A stretch of DNA of 64,000 nt from Mytilus galloprovincialis (taxonomy: Eukaryota > Mollusca > Bivalvia > Mytilida > Mytilidae). Shown here in pieces: positions 48,674 through 62,378 of the stretch (its first letter is position 1; every line of letters begins with the position of its first letter). A program made the position numbers and the translations under genes. Below the pieces are notes generated by a model. That model was not told the origin of the DNA, ran no database searches, and was given only the letters and a program-made list of their open reading frames with translations. The stretch covers positions 3,291,001 through 3,355,000 of the forward strand of contig NC_134838.1 of assembly GCF_965363235.1 (NCBI RefSeq), in the 5' to 3' direction.

Positions 48674-49211
48674 AGTTGAAGTTAGTGCGAAGTTTTCCAT
48701 ATTTCAAGCAACGTCCGATTAAAAACTGGTGCAATCAAGATGAATAACACCCGTTCCCGCATGAAAACAGGTGCGTTTTCGTGTTAATTTCCATAATTCT
48801 CTTGGCATGGGATGGGGTTCACCTTTCTTCTGCACAATCAATTGAAAAGCAGATATTCCTAGCTCTGCCGTCTATATATATGCGTATTCTTCTTATACGC
48901 CAGCTAAATCCGATATCGACATTTCCTTCATTGCACAACTTGATGGTGATTATCAAGGTAAGTTGTTTTGCAGCGTGCACAAACCAAAATATAACATTCT
49001 TCGAAAAAAAAAAAAGTCAAAATCATCGGAATACAAATGTATGTACCAGAATATCAACTCCTCTTTTCTCTCCGTTTGACCACTATTGCTCATCAGTGAC
49101 GGGAAAACATGCTGAGCAATTTCTGAGCCAGACTGCTTTGAATGTCAATGGCAGATACAAAAGTATAATTTCATTGAATCCAAACGCCTATAAACCGTTC
49201 CAAAAATTAAC

Positions 49212-49283
49212 GGGCTCGTCCGGGATTCGAACCCGGGACCTCTCGCACCCAAAGCGAGAATCATACCCCTAGACCAACGAGCC
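49212..49283 (-). tRNA. tRNA-Pro(TGG), unit 35
   Basis: As unit 1. Confidence 0.95.
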
Positions 49284-49616
49284 GCTTGATAGTTAGAGTT
49301 ACATTTTCCGTATTTAACTATAGAATACGATTATTCTCCATACGTGGCAAAGGAGTTTACCTGCCAAGATACATATTCGAAATTCTAAGTTGACTAGAAA
49401 TTCACCTTACATTGGTCGAGATCAAACTATATAAAAACAACAAAAATTCAAACGATAGCTGTTGTATTGGTGCATGTATTTTTCTCCTACTGAATTCTGT
49501 TTTATGCATTCTAATTGACGTTCGAATTAGCGGTGTATTTTCTTTGAATATCCCATCGACTGGTATTGAAAACAGTTTTGAGATTCGCCACGCATTGACA
49601 ATATGAGGCAAAAATT

Positions 49617-49688
49617 GGGCTCGTCCGGGATTCGAACCCGGGACCTCTCGCACCCTAAGCGAGAATCATACCCCTAGACCAACGAGCC
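49617..49688 (-). tRNA. tRNA-Pro(AGG), unit 35
   Basis: As unit 1. Confidence 0.95.
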
Positions 49689-50018
49689 TGTATAGCTGAC
49701 TTATGTTTAAATAATAGTTATAAAATTCAGAAATGACATCGCTTGTTGCTATTTTCGTGTTGCCTTGGGTTATACGTTTGGCCTCTCTTGCTTTGTTACC
49801 TTTGAAATCAGGACGGTAAGTTATTAAAAGTCACCTGCTATAAAGAACTTTGTCTAAAGTGCTTAGCGTAGACGATTTCAAAGATTTTTATAAGAAGTGA
49901 TATGTTCAATTTAACATGAACGACATGCGTCGGCTGCAAAAGAACACCGAATGAGTAATATCTCTAGGCACTATAATAAGCACAGTTCACGATGATCCGG
50001 ATTACCCAAAAATTAATA

Positions 50019-50091
50019 TGTTTCCGCTGGGGCTCGAACCCAGGACCTTCCGCGTGTGAAGCGGACGTGATTACCACTACACTACGGAAAC
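50019..50091 (-). tRNA. tRNA-Val(CAC), unit 36
   Basis: As unit 1. The spacer upstream has the A-to-T change (50348) shared with unit 32. Confidence 0.95.
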
Positions 50092-50629
50092 AGTTGAAGT
50101 TAGTGCGAAGTTTTCCATATTTCAAGCAACGTCCGATTAAAAACTGGTGCAATCAAGATGAATAACACCCGTTCCCGCATGAAAACAGGTGCGTTTTCGT
50201 GTTAATTTCCATAATTCTCTTGGCATGGGATGGGGTTCACCTTTCTTCTGCACAATCAATTGAAAAGCAGATATTCCTAGCTCTGCCGTCTATATATATG
50301 CGTATTCTTCTTATACGCCAGCTAAATCCGATATCGACATTTCCTTCTTTGCACAACTTGATGGTGATTATCAAGGTAAGTTGTTTTGCAGCGTGCACAA
50401 ACCAAAATATAACATTCTTCGAAAAAAAAAAAAGTCAAAATCATCGGAATACAAATGTATGTACCAGAATATCAACTCCTCTTTTCTCTCCGTTTGACCA
50501 CTATTGCTCATCAGTGACGGGAAAACATGCTGAGCAATTTCTGAGCCAGACTGCTTTGAATGTCAATGGCAGATACAAAAGTATAATTTCATTGAATCCA
50601 AACGCCTATAAACCGTTCCAAAAATTAAC

Positions 50630-50701
50630 GGGCTCGTCCGGGATTCGAACCCGGGACCTCTCGCACCCAAAGCGAGAATCATACCCCTAGACCAACGAGC
50701 C
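50630..50701 (-). tRNA. tRNA-Pro(TGG), unit 36
   Basis: As unit 1. Confidence 0.95.
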
Positions 50702-51034
50702 GCTTGATAGTTAGAGTTACATTTTCCGTATTTAACTATAGAATACGATTATTCTCCATACGTGGCAAAGGAGTTTACCTGCCAAGATACATATTCGAAA
50801 TTCTAAGTTGACTAGAAATTCACCTTACATTGGTCGAGATCAAACTATATAAAAACAACAAAAATTCAAACGATAGCTGTTGTATTGGTGCATGTATTTT
50901 TCTCCTACTGAATTCTGTTTTATGCATTCTAATTGACGTTCGAATTAGCGGTGTATTTTCTTTGAATATCCCATCGACTGGTATTGAAAACAGTTTTGAG
51001 ATTCGCCACGCATTGACAATATGAGGCAAAAATT

Positions 51035-51106
51035 GGGCTCGTCCGGGATTCGAACCCGGGACCTCTCGCACCCTAAGCGAGAATCATACCCCTAGACCAA
51101 CGAGCC
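51035..51106 (-). tRNA. tRNA-Pro(AGG), unit 36
   Basis: As unit 1. Confidence 0.95.
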
Positions 51107-51436
51107 TGTATAGCTGACTTATGTTTAAATAATAGTTATAAAATTCAGAAATGACATCGCTTGTTGCTATTTTCGTGTTGCCTTGGGTTATACGTTTGGC
51201 CTCTCTTGCTTTGTTACCTTTGAAATCAGGACGGTAAGTTATTAAAAGTCACCTGCTATAAAGAACTTTGTCTAAAGTGCTTAGCGTAGACGATTTCAAA
51301 GATTTTTATAAGAAGTGATATGTTCAATTTAACATGAACGACATGCGTCGGCTGCAAAAGAACACCGAATGAGTAATATCTCTAGGCACTATAATAAGCA
51401 CAGTTCACGATGATCCGGATTACCCAAAAATTAATA

Positions 51437-51509
51437 TGTTTCCGCTGGGGCTCGAACCCAGGACCTTCCGCGTGTGAAGCGGACGTGATTACCACTACAC
51501 TACGGAAAC
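51437..51509 (-). tRNA. tRNA-Val(CAC), unit 37
   Basis: As unit 1. Confidence 0.95.
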
Positions 51510-52047
51510 AGTTGAAGTTAGTGCGAAGTTTTCCATATTTCAAGCAACGTCCGATTAAAAACTGGTGCAATCAAGATGAATAACACCCGTTCCCGCATGA
51601 AAACAGGTGCGTTTTCGTGTTAATTTCCATAATTCTCTTGGCATGGGATGGGGTTCACCTTTCTTCTGCACAATCAATTGAAAAGCAGATATTCCTAGCT
51701 CTGCCGTCTATATATATGCGTATTCTTCTTATACGCCAGCTAAATCCGATATCGACATTTCCTTCATTGCACAACTTGATGGTGATTATCAAGGTAAGTT
51801 GTTTTGCAGCGTGCACAAACCAAAATATAACATTCTTCGAAAAAAAAAAAAGTCAAAATCATCGGAATACAAATGTATGTACCAGAATATCAACTCCTCT
51901 TTTCTCTCCGTTTGACCACTATTGCTCATCAGTGACGGGAAAACATGCTGAGCAATTTCTGAGCCAGACTGCTTTGAATGTCAATGGCAGATACAAAAGT
52001 ATAATTTCATTGAATCCAAACGCCTATAAACCGTTCCAAAAATTAAC

Positions 52048-52119
52048 GGGCTCGTCCGGGATTCGAACCCGGGACCTCTCGCACCCAAAGCGAGAATCAT
52101 ACCCCTAGACCAACGAGCC
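52048..52119 (-). tRNA. tRNA-Pro(TGG), unit 37
   Basis: As unit 1. Confidence 0.95.
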
Positions 52120-52452
52120 GCTTGATAGTTAGAGTTACATTTTCCGTATTTAACTATAGAATACGATTATTCTCCATACGTGGCAAAGGAGTTTACCTGC
52201 CAAGATACATATTCGAAATTCTAAGTTGACTAGAAATTCACCTTACATTGGTCGAGATCAAACTATATAAAAACAACAAAAATTCAAACGATAGCTGTTG
52301 TATTGGTGCATGTATTTTTCTCCTACTGAATTCTGTTTTATGCATTCTAATTGACGTTCGAATTAGCGGTGTATTTTCTTTGAATATCCCATCGACTGGT
52401 ATTGAAAACAGTTTTGAGATTCGCCACGCATTGACAATATGAGGCAAAAATT

Positions 52453-52524
52453 GGGCTCGTCCGGGATTCGAACCCGGGACCTCTCGCACCCTAAGCGAGA
52501 ATCATACCCCTAGACCAACGAGCC
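52453..52524 (-). tRNA. tRNA-Pro(AGG), unit 37
   Basis: As unit 1. Confidence 0.95.
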
Positions 52525-52854
52525 TGTATAGCTGACTTATGTTTAAATAATAGTTATAAAATTCAGAAATGACATCGCTTGTTGCTATTTTCGTGTTGCC
52601 TTGGGTTATACGTTTGGCCTCTCTTGCTTTGTTACCTTTGAAATCAGGACGGTAAGTTATTAAAAGTCACCTGCTATAAAGAACTTTGTCTAAAGTGCTT
52701 AGCGTAGACGATTTCAAAGATTTTTATAAGAAGTGATATGTTCAATTTAACATGAACGACATGCGTCGGCTGCAAAAGAACACCGAATGAGTAATATCTC
52801 TAGGCACTATAATAAGCACAGTTCACGATGATCCGGATTACCCAAAAATTAATA

Positions 52855-52927
52855 TGTTTCCGCTGGGGCTCGAACCCAGGACCTTCCGCGTGTGAAGCGG
52901 ACGTGATTACCACTACACTACGGAAAC
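52855..52927 (-). tRNA. tRNA-Val(CAC), unit 38
   Basis: As unit 1. Confidence 0.95.
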
Positions 52928-53465
52928 AGTTGAAGTTAGTGCGAAGTTTTCCATATTTCAAGCAACGTCCGATTAAAAACTGGTGCAATCAAGATGAATA
53001 ACACCCGTTCCCGCATGAAAACAGGTGCGTTTTCGTGTTAATTTCCATAATTCTCTTGGCATGGGATGGGGTTCACCTTTCTTCTGCACAATCAATTGAA
53101 AAGCAGATATTCCTAGCTCTGCCGTCTATATATATGCGTATTCTTCTTATACGCCAGCTAAATCCGATATCGACATTTCCTTCATTGCACAACTTGATGG
53201 TGATTATCAAGGTAAGTTGTTTTGCAGCGTGCACAAACCAAAATATAACATTCTTCGAAAAAAAAAAAAGTCAAAATCATCGGAATACAAATGTATGTAC
53301 CAGAATATCAACTCCTCTTTTCTCTCCGTTTGACCACTATTGCTCATCAGTGACGGGAAAACATGCTGAGCAATTTCTGAGCCAGACTGCTTTGAATGTC
53401 AATGGCAGATACAAAAGTATAATTTCATTGAATCCAAACGCCTATAAACCGTTCCAAAAATTAAC

Positions 53466-53537
53466 GGGCTCGTCCGGGATTCGAACCCGGGACCTCTCGC
53501 ACCCAAAGCGAGAATCATACCCCTAGACCAACGAGCC
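53466..53537 (-). tRNA. tRNA-Pro(TGG), unit 38
   Basis: As unit 1. Confidence 0.95.
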
Positions 53538-53870
53538 GCTTGATAGTTAGAGTTACATTTTCCGTATTTAACTATAGAATACGATTATTCTCCATACGTG
53601 GCAAAGGAGTTTACCTGCCAAGATACATATTCGAAATTCTAAGTTGACTAGAAATTCACCTTACATTGGTCGAGATCAAACTATATAAAAACAACAAAAA
53701 TTCAAACGATAGCTGTTGTATTGGTGCATGTATTTTTCTCCTACTGAATTCTGTTTTATGCATTCTAATTGACGTTCGAATTAGCGGTGTATTTTCTTTG
53801 AATATCCCATCGACTGGTATTGAAAACAGTTTTGAGATTCGCCACGCATTGACAATATGAGGCAAAAATT

Positions 53871-53942
53871 GGGCTCGTCCGGGATTCGAACCCGGGACCT
53901 CTCGCACCCTAAGCGAGAATCATACCCCTAGACCAACGAGCC
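53871..53942 (-). tRNA. tRNA-Pro(AGG), unit 38
   Basis: As unit 1. Confidence 0.95.
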
Positions 53943-54272
53943 TGTATAGCTGACTTATGTTTAAATAATAGTTATAAAATTCAGAAATGACATCGCTTGT
54001 TGCTATTTTCGTGTTGCCTTGGGTTATACGTTTGGCCTCTCTTGCTTTGTTACCTTTGAAATCAGGACGGTAAGTTATTAAAAGTCACCTGCTATAAAGA
54101 ACTTTGTCTAAAGTGCTTAGCGTAGACGATTTCAAAGATTTTTATAAGAAGTGATATGTTCAATTTAACATGAACGACATGCGTCGGCTGCAAAAGAACA
54201 CCGAATGAGTAATATCTCTAGGCACTATAATAAGCACAGTTCACGATGATCCGGATTACCCAAAAATTAATA

Positions 54273-54345
54273 TGTTTCCGCTGGGGCTCGAACCCAGGAC
54301 CTTCCGCGTGTGAAGCGGACGTGATTACCACTACACTACGGAAAC
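54273..54345 (-). tRNA. tRNA-Val(CAC), unit 39
   Basis: As unit 1. Confidence 0.95.
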
Positions 54346-54883
54346 AGTTGAAGTTAGTGCGAAGTTTTCCATATTTCAAGCAACGTCCGATTAAAAACTG
54401 GTGCAATCAAGATGAATAACACCCGTTCCCGCATGAAAACAGGTGCGTTTTCGTGTTAATTTCCATAATTCTCTTGGCATGGGATGGGGTTCACCTTTCT
54501 TCTGCACAATCAATTGAAAAGCAGATATTCCTAGCTCTGCCGTCTATATATATGCGTATTCTTCTTATACGCCAGCTAAATCCGATATCGACATTTCCTT
54601 CATTGCACAACTTGATGGTGATTATCAAGGTAAGTTGTTTTGCAGCGTGCACAAACCAAAATATAACATTCTTCGAAAAAAAAAAAAGTCAAAATCATCG
54701 GAATACAAATGTATGTACCAGAATATCAACTCCTCTTTTCTCTCCGTTTGACCACTATTGCTCATCAGTGACGGGAAAACATGCTGAGCAATTTCTGAGC
54801 CAGACTGCTTTGAATGTCAATGGCAGATACAAAAGTATAATTTCATTGAATCCAAACGCCTATAAACCGTTCCAAAAATTAAC

Positions 54884-54955
54884 GGGCTCGTCCGGGATTC
54901 GAACCCGGGACCTCTCGCACCCAAAGCGAGAATCATACCCCTAGACCAACGAGCC
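54884..54955 (-). tRNA. tRNA-Pro(TGG), unit 39
   Basis: As unit 1. Confidence 0.95.
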
Positions 54956-55288
54956 GCTTGATAGTTAGAGTTACATTTTCCGTATTTAACTATAGAATAC
55001 GATTATTCTCCATACGTGGCAAAGGAGTTTACCTGCCAAGATACATATTCGAAATTCTAAGTTGACTAGAAATTCACCTTACATTGGTCGAGATCAAACT
55101 ATATAAAAACAACAAAAATTCAAACGATAGCTGTTGTATTGGTGCATGTATTTTTCTCCTACTGAATTCTGTTTTATGCATTCTAATTGACGTTCGAATT
55201 AGCGGTGTATTTTCTTTGAATATCCCATCGACTGGTATTGAAAACAGTTTTGAGATTCGCCACGCATTGACAATATGAGGCAAAAATT

Positions 55289-55360
55289 GGGCTCGTCCGG
55301 GATTCGAACCCGGGACCTCTCGCACCCTAAGCGAGAATCATACCCCTAGACCAACGAGCC
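55289..55360 (-). tRNA. tRNA-Pro(AGG), unit 39
   Basis: As unit 1. Confidence 0.95.
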
Positions 55361-55690
55361 TGTATAGCTGACTTATGTTTAAATAATAGTTATAAAATTC
55401 AGAAATGACATCGCTTGTTGCTATTTTCGTGTTGCCTTGGGTTATACGTTTGGCCTCTCTTGCTTTGTTACCTTTGAAATCAGGACGGTAAGTTATTAAA
55501 AGTCACCTGCTATAAAGAACTTTGTCTAAAGTGCTTAGCGTAGACGATTTCAAAGATTTTTATAAGAAGTGATATGTTCAATTTAACATGAACGACATGC
55601 GTCGGCTGCAAAAGAACACCGAATGAGTAATATCTCTAGGCACTATAATAAGCACAGTTCACGATGATCCGGATTACCCAAAAATTAATA

Positions 55691-55763
55691 TGTTTCCGCT
55701 GGGGCTCGAACCCAGGACCTTCCGCGTGTGAAGCGGACGTGATTACCACTACACTACGGAAAC
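55691..55763 (-). tRNA. tRNA-Val(CAC), unit 40
   Basis: As unit 1. Confidence 0.95.
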
Positions 55764-56301
55764 AGTTGAAGTTAGTGCGAAGTTTTCCATATTTCAAGCA
55801 ACGTCCGATTAAAAACTGGTGCAATCAAGATGAATAACACCCGTTCCCGCATGAAAACAGGTGCGTTTTCGTGTTAATTTCCATAATTCTCTTGGCATGG
55901 GATGGGGTTCACCTTTCTTCTGCACAATCAATTGAAAAGCAGATATTCCTAGCTCTGCCGTCTATATATATGCGTATTCTTCTTATACGCCAGCTAAATC
56001 CGATATCGACATTTCCTTCATTGCACAACTTGATGGTGATTATCAAGGTAAGTTGTTTTGCAGCGTGCACAAACCAAAATATAACATTCTTCGAAAAAAA
56101 AAAAAGTCAAAATCATCGGAATACAAATGTATGTACCAGAATATCAACTCCTCTTTTCTCTCCGTTTGACCACTATTGCTCATCAGTGACGGGAAAACAT
56201 GCTGAGCAATTTCTGAGCCAGACTGCTTTGAATGTCAATGGCAGATACAAAAGTATAATTTCATTGAATCCAAACGCCTATAAACCGTTCCAAAAATTAA
56301 C

Positions 56302-56373
56302 GGGCTCGTCCGGGATTCGAACCCGGGACCTCTCGCACCCAAAGCGAGAATCATACCCCTAGACCAACGAGCC
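56302..56373 (-). tRNA. tRNA-Pro(TGG), unit 40
   Basis: As unit 1. Confidence 0.95.
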
Positions 56374-56706
56374 GCTTGATAGTTAGAGTTACATTTTCCG
56401 TATTTAACTATAGAATACGATTATTCTCCATACGTGGCAAAGGAGTTTACCTGCCAAGATACATATTCGAAATTCTAAGTTGACTAGAAATTCACCTTAC
56501 ATTGGTCGAGATCAAACTATATAAAAACAACAAAAATTCAAACGATAGCTGTTGTATTGGTGCATGTATTTTTCTCCTACTGAATTCTGTTTTATGCATT
56601 CTAATTGACGTTCGAATTAGCGGTGTATTTTCTTTGAATATCCCATCGACTGGTATTGAAAACAGTTTTGAGATTCGCCACGCATTGACAATATGAGGCA
56701 AAAATT

Positions 56707-56778
56707 GGGCTCGTCCGGGATTCGAACCCGGGACCTCTCGCACCCTAAGCGAGAATCATACCCCTAGACCAACGAGCC
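56707..56778 (-). tRNA. tRNA-Pro(AGG), unit 40
   Basis: As unit 1. Confidence 0.95.
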
Positions 56779-57108
56779 TGTATAGCTGACTTATGTTTAA
56801 ATAATAGTTATAAAATTCAGAAATGACATCGCTTGTTGCTATTTTCGTGTTGCCTTGGGTTATACGTTTGGCCTCTCTTGCTTTGTTACCTTTGAAATCA
56901 GGACGGTAAGTTATTAAAAGTCACCTGCTATAAAGAACTTTGTCTAAAGTGCTTAGCGTAGACGATTTCAAAGATTTTTATAAGAAGTGATATGTTCAAT
57001 TTAACATGAACGACATGCGTCGGCTGCAAAAGAACACCGAATGAGTAATATCTCTAGGCACTATAATAAGCACAGTTCACGATGATCCGGATTACCCAAA
57101 AATTAATA

Positions 57109-57181
57109 TGTTTCCGCTGGGGCTCGAACCCAGGACCTTCCGCGTGTGAAGCGGACGTGATTACCACTACACTACGGAAAC
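57109..57181 (-). tRNA. tRNA-Val(CAC), unit 41
   Basis: As unit 1. Confidence 0.95.
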
Positions 57182-57719
57182 AGTTGAAGTTAGTGCGAAG
57201 TTTTCCATATTTCAAGCAACGTCCGATTAAAAACTGGTGCAATCAAGATGAATAACACCCGTTCCCGCATGAAAACAGGTGCGTTTTCGTGTTAATTTCC
57301 ATAATTCTCTTGGCATGGGATGGGGTTCACCTTTCTTCTGCACAATCAATTGAAAAGCAGATATTCCTAGCTCTGCCGTCTATATATATGCGTATTCTTC
57401 TTATACGCCAGCTAAATCCGATATCGACATTTCCTTCATTGCACAACTTGATGGTGATTATCAAGGTAAGTTGTTTTGCAGCGTGCACAAACCAAAATAT
57501 AACATTCTTCGAAAAAAAAAAAAGTCAAAATCATCGGAATACAAATGTATGTACCAGAATATCAACTCCTCTTTTCTCTCCGTTTGACCACTATTGCTCA
57601 TCAGTGACGGGAAAACATGCTGAGCAATTTCTGAGCCAGACTGCTTTGAATGTCAATGGCAGATACAAAAGTATAATTTCATTGAATCCAAACGCCTATA
57701 AACCGTTCCAAAAATTAAC

Positions 57720-57791
57720 GGGCTCGTCCGGGATTCGAACCCGGGACCTCTCGCACCCAAAGCGAGAATCATACCCCTAGACCAACGAGCC
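57720..57791 (-). tRNA. tRNA-Pro(TGG), unit 41
   Basis: As unit 1. Confidence 0.95.
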
Positions 57792-58124
57792 GCTTGATAG
57801 TTAGAGTTACATTTTCCGTATTTAACTATAGAATACGATTATTCTCCATACGTGGCAAAGGAGTTTACCTGCCAAGATACATATTCGAAATTCTAAGTTG
57901 ACTAGAAATTCACCTTACATTGGTCGAGATCAAACTATATAAAAACAACAAAAATTCAAACGATAGCTGTTGTATTGGTGCATGTATTTTTCTCCTACTG
58001 AATTCTGTTTTATGCATTCTAATTGACGTTCGAATTAGCGGTGTATTTTCTTTGAATATCCCATCGACTGGTATTGAAAACAGTTTTGAGATTCGCCACG
58101 CATTGACAATATGAGGCAAAAATT

Positions 58125-58196
58125 GGGCTCGTCCGGGATTCGAACCCGGGACCTCTCGCACCCTAAGCGAGAATCATACCCCTAGACCAACGAGCC
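58125..58196 (-). tRNA. tRNA-Pro(AGG), unit 41
   Basis: As unit 1. Confidence 0.95.
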
Positions 58197-58526
58197 TGTA
58201 TAGCTGACTTATGTTTAAATAATAGTTATAAAATTCAGAAATGACATCGCTTGTTGCTATTTTCGTGTTGCCTTGGGTTATACGTTTGGCCTCTCTTGCT
58301 TTGTTACCTTTGAAATCAGGACGGTAAGTTATTAAAAGTCACCTGCTATAAAGAACTTTGTCTAAAGTGCTTAGCGTAGACGATTTCAAAGATTTTTATA
58401 AGAAGTGATATGTTCAATTTAACATGAACGACATGCGTCGGCTGCAAAAGAACACCGAATGAGTAATATCTCTAGGCACTATAATAAGCACAGTTCACGA
58501 TGATCCGGATTACCCAAAAATTAATA

Positions 58527-58599
58527 TGTTTCCGCTGGGGCTCGAACCCAGGACCTTCCGCGTGTGAAGCGGACGTGATTACCACTACACTACGGAAAC
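58527..58599 (-). tRNA. tRNA-Val(CAC), unit 42
   Basis: As unit 1. Confidence 0.95.
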
Positions 58600-59137
58600 A
58601 GTTGAAGTTAGTGCGAAGTTTTCCATATTTCAAGCAACGTCCGATTAAAAACTGGTGCAATCAAGATGAATAACACCCGTTCCCGCATGAAAACAGGTGC
58701 GTTTTCGTGTTAATTTCCATAATTCTCTTGGCATGGGATGGGGTTCACCTTTCTTCTGCACAATCAATTGAAAAGCAGATATTCCTAGCTCTGCCGTCTA
58801 TATATATGCGTATTCTTCTTATACGCCAGCTAAATCCGATATCGACATTTCCTTCATTGCACAACTTGATGGTGATTATCAAGGTAAGTTGTTTTGCAGC
58901 GTGCACAAACCAAAATATAACATTCTTCGAAAAAAAAAAAAGTCAAAATCATCGGAATACAAATGTATGTACCAGAATATCAACTCCTCTTTTCTCTCCG
59001 TTTGACCACTATTGCTCATCAGTGACGGGAAAACATGCTGAGCAATTTCTGAGCCAGACTGCTTTGAATGTCAATGGCAGATACAAAAGTATAATTTCAT
59101 TGAATCCAAACGCCTATAAACCGTTCCAAAAATTAAC

Positions 59138-59209
59138 GGGCTCGTCCGGGATTCGAACCCGGGACCTCTCGCACCCAAAGCGAGAATCATACCCCTAGAC
59201 CAACGAGCC
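59138..59209 (-). tRNA. tRNA-Pro(TGG), unit 42
   Basis: As unit 1. Confidence 0.95.
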
Positions 59210-59542
59210 GCTTGATAGTTAGAGTTACATTTTCCGTATTTAACTATAGAATACGATTATTCTCCATACGTGGCAAAGGAGTTTACCTGCCAAGATACAT
59301 ATTCGAAATTCTAAGTTGACTAGAAATTCACCTTACATTGGTCGAGATCAAACTATATAAAAACAACAAAAATTCAAACGATAGCTGTTGTATTGGTGCA
59401 TGTATTTTTCTCCTACTGAATTCTGTTTTATGCATTCTAATTGACGTTCGAATTAGCGGTGTATTTTCTTTGAATATCCCATCGACTGGTATTGAAAACA
59501 GTTTTGAGATTCGCCACGCATTGACAATATGAGGCAAAAATT

Positions 59543-59614
59543 GGGCTCGTCCGGGATTCGAACCCGGGACCTCTCGCACCCTAAGCGAGAATCATACCCC
59601 TAGACCAACGAGCC
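59543..59614 (-). tRNA. tRNA-Pro(AGG), unit 42
   Basis: As unit 1. Confidence 0.95.
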
Positions 59615-59944
59615 TGTATAGCTGACTTATGTTTAAATAATAGTTATAAAATTCAGAAATGACATCGCTTGTTGCTATTTTCGTGTTGCCTTGGGTTATA
59701 CGTTTGGCCTCTCTTGCTTTGTTACCTTTGAAATCAGGACGGTAAGTTATTAAAAGTCACCTGCTATAAAGAACTTTGTCTAAAGTGCTTAGCGTAGACG
59801 ATTTCAAAGATTTTTATAAGAAGTGATATGTTCAATTTAACATGAACGACATGCGTCGGCTGCAAAAGAACACCGAATGAGTAATATCTCTAGGCACTAT
59901 AATAAGCACAGTTCACGATGATCCGGATTACCCAAAAATTAATA

Positions 59945-60017
59945 TGTTTCCGCTGGGGCTCGAACCCAGGACCTTCCGCGTGTGAAGCGGACGTGATTAC
60001 CACTACACTACGGAAAC
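59945..60017 (-). tRNA. tRNA-Val(CAC), unit 43
   Basis: As unit 1. Confidence 0.95.
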
Positions 60018-60555
60018 AGTTGAAGTTAGTGCGAAGTTTTCCATATTTCAAGCAACGTCCGATTAAAAACTGGTGCAATCAAGATGAATAACACCCGTTC
60101 CCGCATGAAAACAGGTGCGTTTTCGTGTTAATTTCCATAATTCTCTTGGCATGGGATGGGGTTCACCTTTCTTCTGCACAATCAATTGAAAAGCAGATAT
60201 TCCTAGCTCTGCCGTCTATATATATGCGTATTCTTCTTATACGCCAGCTAAATCCGATATCGACATTTCCTTCATTGCACAACTTGATGGTGATTATCAA
60301 GGTAAGTTGTTTTGCAGCGTGCACAAACCAAAATATAACATTCTTCGAAAAAAAAAAAAGTCAAAATCATCGGAATACAAATGTATGTACCAGAATATCA
60401 ACTCCTCTTTTCTCTCCGTTTGACCACTATTGCTCATCAGTGACGGGAAAACATGCTGAGCAATTTCTGAGCCAGACTGCTTTGAATGTCAATGGCAGAT
60501 ACAAAAGTATAATTTCATTGAATCCAAACGCCTATAAACCGTTCCAAAAATTAAC

Positions 60556-60627
60556 GGGCTCGTCCGGGATTCGAACCCGGGACCTCTCGCACCCAAAGCG
60601 AGAATCATACCCCTAGACCAACGAGCC
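60556..60627 (-). tRNA. tRNA-Pro(TGG), unit 43
   Basis: As unit 1. Confidence 0.95.
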
Positions 60628-60960
60628 GCTTGATAGTTAGAGTTACATTTTCCGTATTTAACTATAGAATACGATTATTCTCCATACGTGGCAAAGGAGT
60701 TTACCTGCCAAGATACATATTCGAAATTCTAAGTTGACTAGAAATTCACCTTACATTGGTCGAGATCAAACTATATAAAAACAACAAAAATTCAAACGAT
60801 AGCTGTTGTATTGGTGCATGTATTTTTCTCCTACTGAATTCTGTTTTATGCATTCTAATTGACGTTCGAATTAGCGGTGTATTTTCTTTGAATATCCCAT
60901 CGACTGGTATTGAAAACAGTTTTGAGATTCGCCACGCATTGACAATATGAGGCAAAAATT

Positions 60961-61032
60961 GGGCTCGTCCGGGATTCGAACCCGGGACCTCTCGCACCCT
61001 AAGCGAGAATCATACCCCTAGACCAACGAGCC
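60961..61032 (-). tRNA. tRNA-Pro(AGG), unit 43
   Basis: As unit 1. Confidence 0.95.
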
Positions 61033-61362
61033 TGTATAGCTGACTTATGTTTAAATAATAGTTATAAAATTCAGAAATGACATCGCTTGTTGCTATTTTC
61101 GTGTTGCCTTGGGTTATACGTTTGGCCTCTCTTGCTTTGTTACCTTTGAAATCAGGACGGTAAGTTATTAAAAGTCACCTGCTATAAAGAACTTTGTCTA
61201 AAGTGCTTAGCGTAGACGATTTCAAAGATTTTTATAAGAAGTGATATGTTCAATTTAACATGAACGACATGCGTCGGCTGCAAAAGAACACCGAATGAGT
61301 AATATCTCTAGGCACTATAATAAGCACAGTTCACGATGATCCGGATTACCCAAAAATTAATA

Positions 61363-61435
61363 TGTTTCCGCTGGGGCTCGAACCCAGGACCTTCCGCGTG
61401 TGAAGCGGACGTGATTACCACTACACTACGGAAAC
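61363..61435 (-). tRNA. tRNA-Val(CAC), unit 44
   Basis: As unit 1. Confidence 0.95.
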
Positions 61436-61973
61436 AGTTGAAGTTAGTGCGAAGTTTTCCATATTTCAAGCAACGTCCGATTAAAAACTGGTGCAATCAA
61501 GATGAATAACACCCGTTCCCGCATGAAAACAGGTGCGTTTTCGTGTTAATTTCCATAATTCTCTTGGCATGGGATGGGGTTCACCTTTCTTCTGCACAAT
61601 CAATTGAAAAGCAGATATTCCTAGCTCTGCCGTCTATATATATGCGTATTCTTCTTATACGCCAGCTAAATCCGATATCGACATTTCCTTCATTGCACAA
61701 CTTGATGGTGATTATCAAGGTAAGTTGTTTTGCAGCGTGCACAAACCAAAATATAACATTCTTCGAAAAAAAAAAAAGTCAAAATCATCGGAATACAAAT
61801 GTATGTACCAGAATATCAACTCCTCTTTTCTCTCCGTTTGACCACTATTGCTCATCAGTGACGGGAAAACATGCTGAGCAATTTCTGAGCCAGACTGCTT
61901 TGAATGTCAATGGCAGATACAAAAGTATAATTTCATTGAATCCAAACGCCTATAAACCGTTCCAAAAATTAAC

Positions 61974-62045
61974 GGGCTCGTCCGGGATTCGAACCCGGGA
62001 CCTCTCGCACCCAAAGCGAGAATCATACCCCTAGACCAACGAGCC
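61974..62045 (-). tRNA. tRNA-Pro(TGG), unit 44
   Basis: As unit 1. Confidence 0.95.
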
Positions 62046-62378
62046 GCTTGATAGTTAGAGTTACATTTTCCGTATTTAACTATAGAATACGATTATTCTC
62101 CATACGTGGCAAAGGAGTTTACCTGCCAAGATACATATTCGAAATTCTAAGTTGACTAGAAATTCACCTTACATTGGTCGAGATCAAACTATATAAAAAC
62201 AACAAAAATTCAAACGATAGCTGTTGTATTGGTGCATGTATTTTTCTCCTACTGAATTCTGTTTTATGCATTCTAATTGACGTTCGAATTAGCGGTGTAT
62301 TTTCTTTGAATATCCCATCGACTGGTATTGAAAACAGTTTTGAGATTCGCCACGCATTGACAATATGAGGCAAAAATT

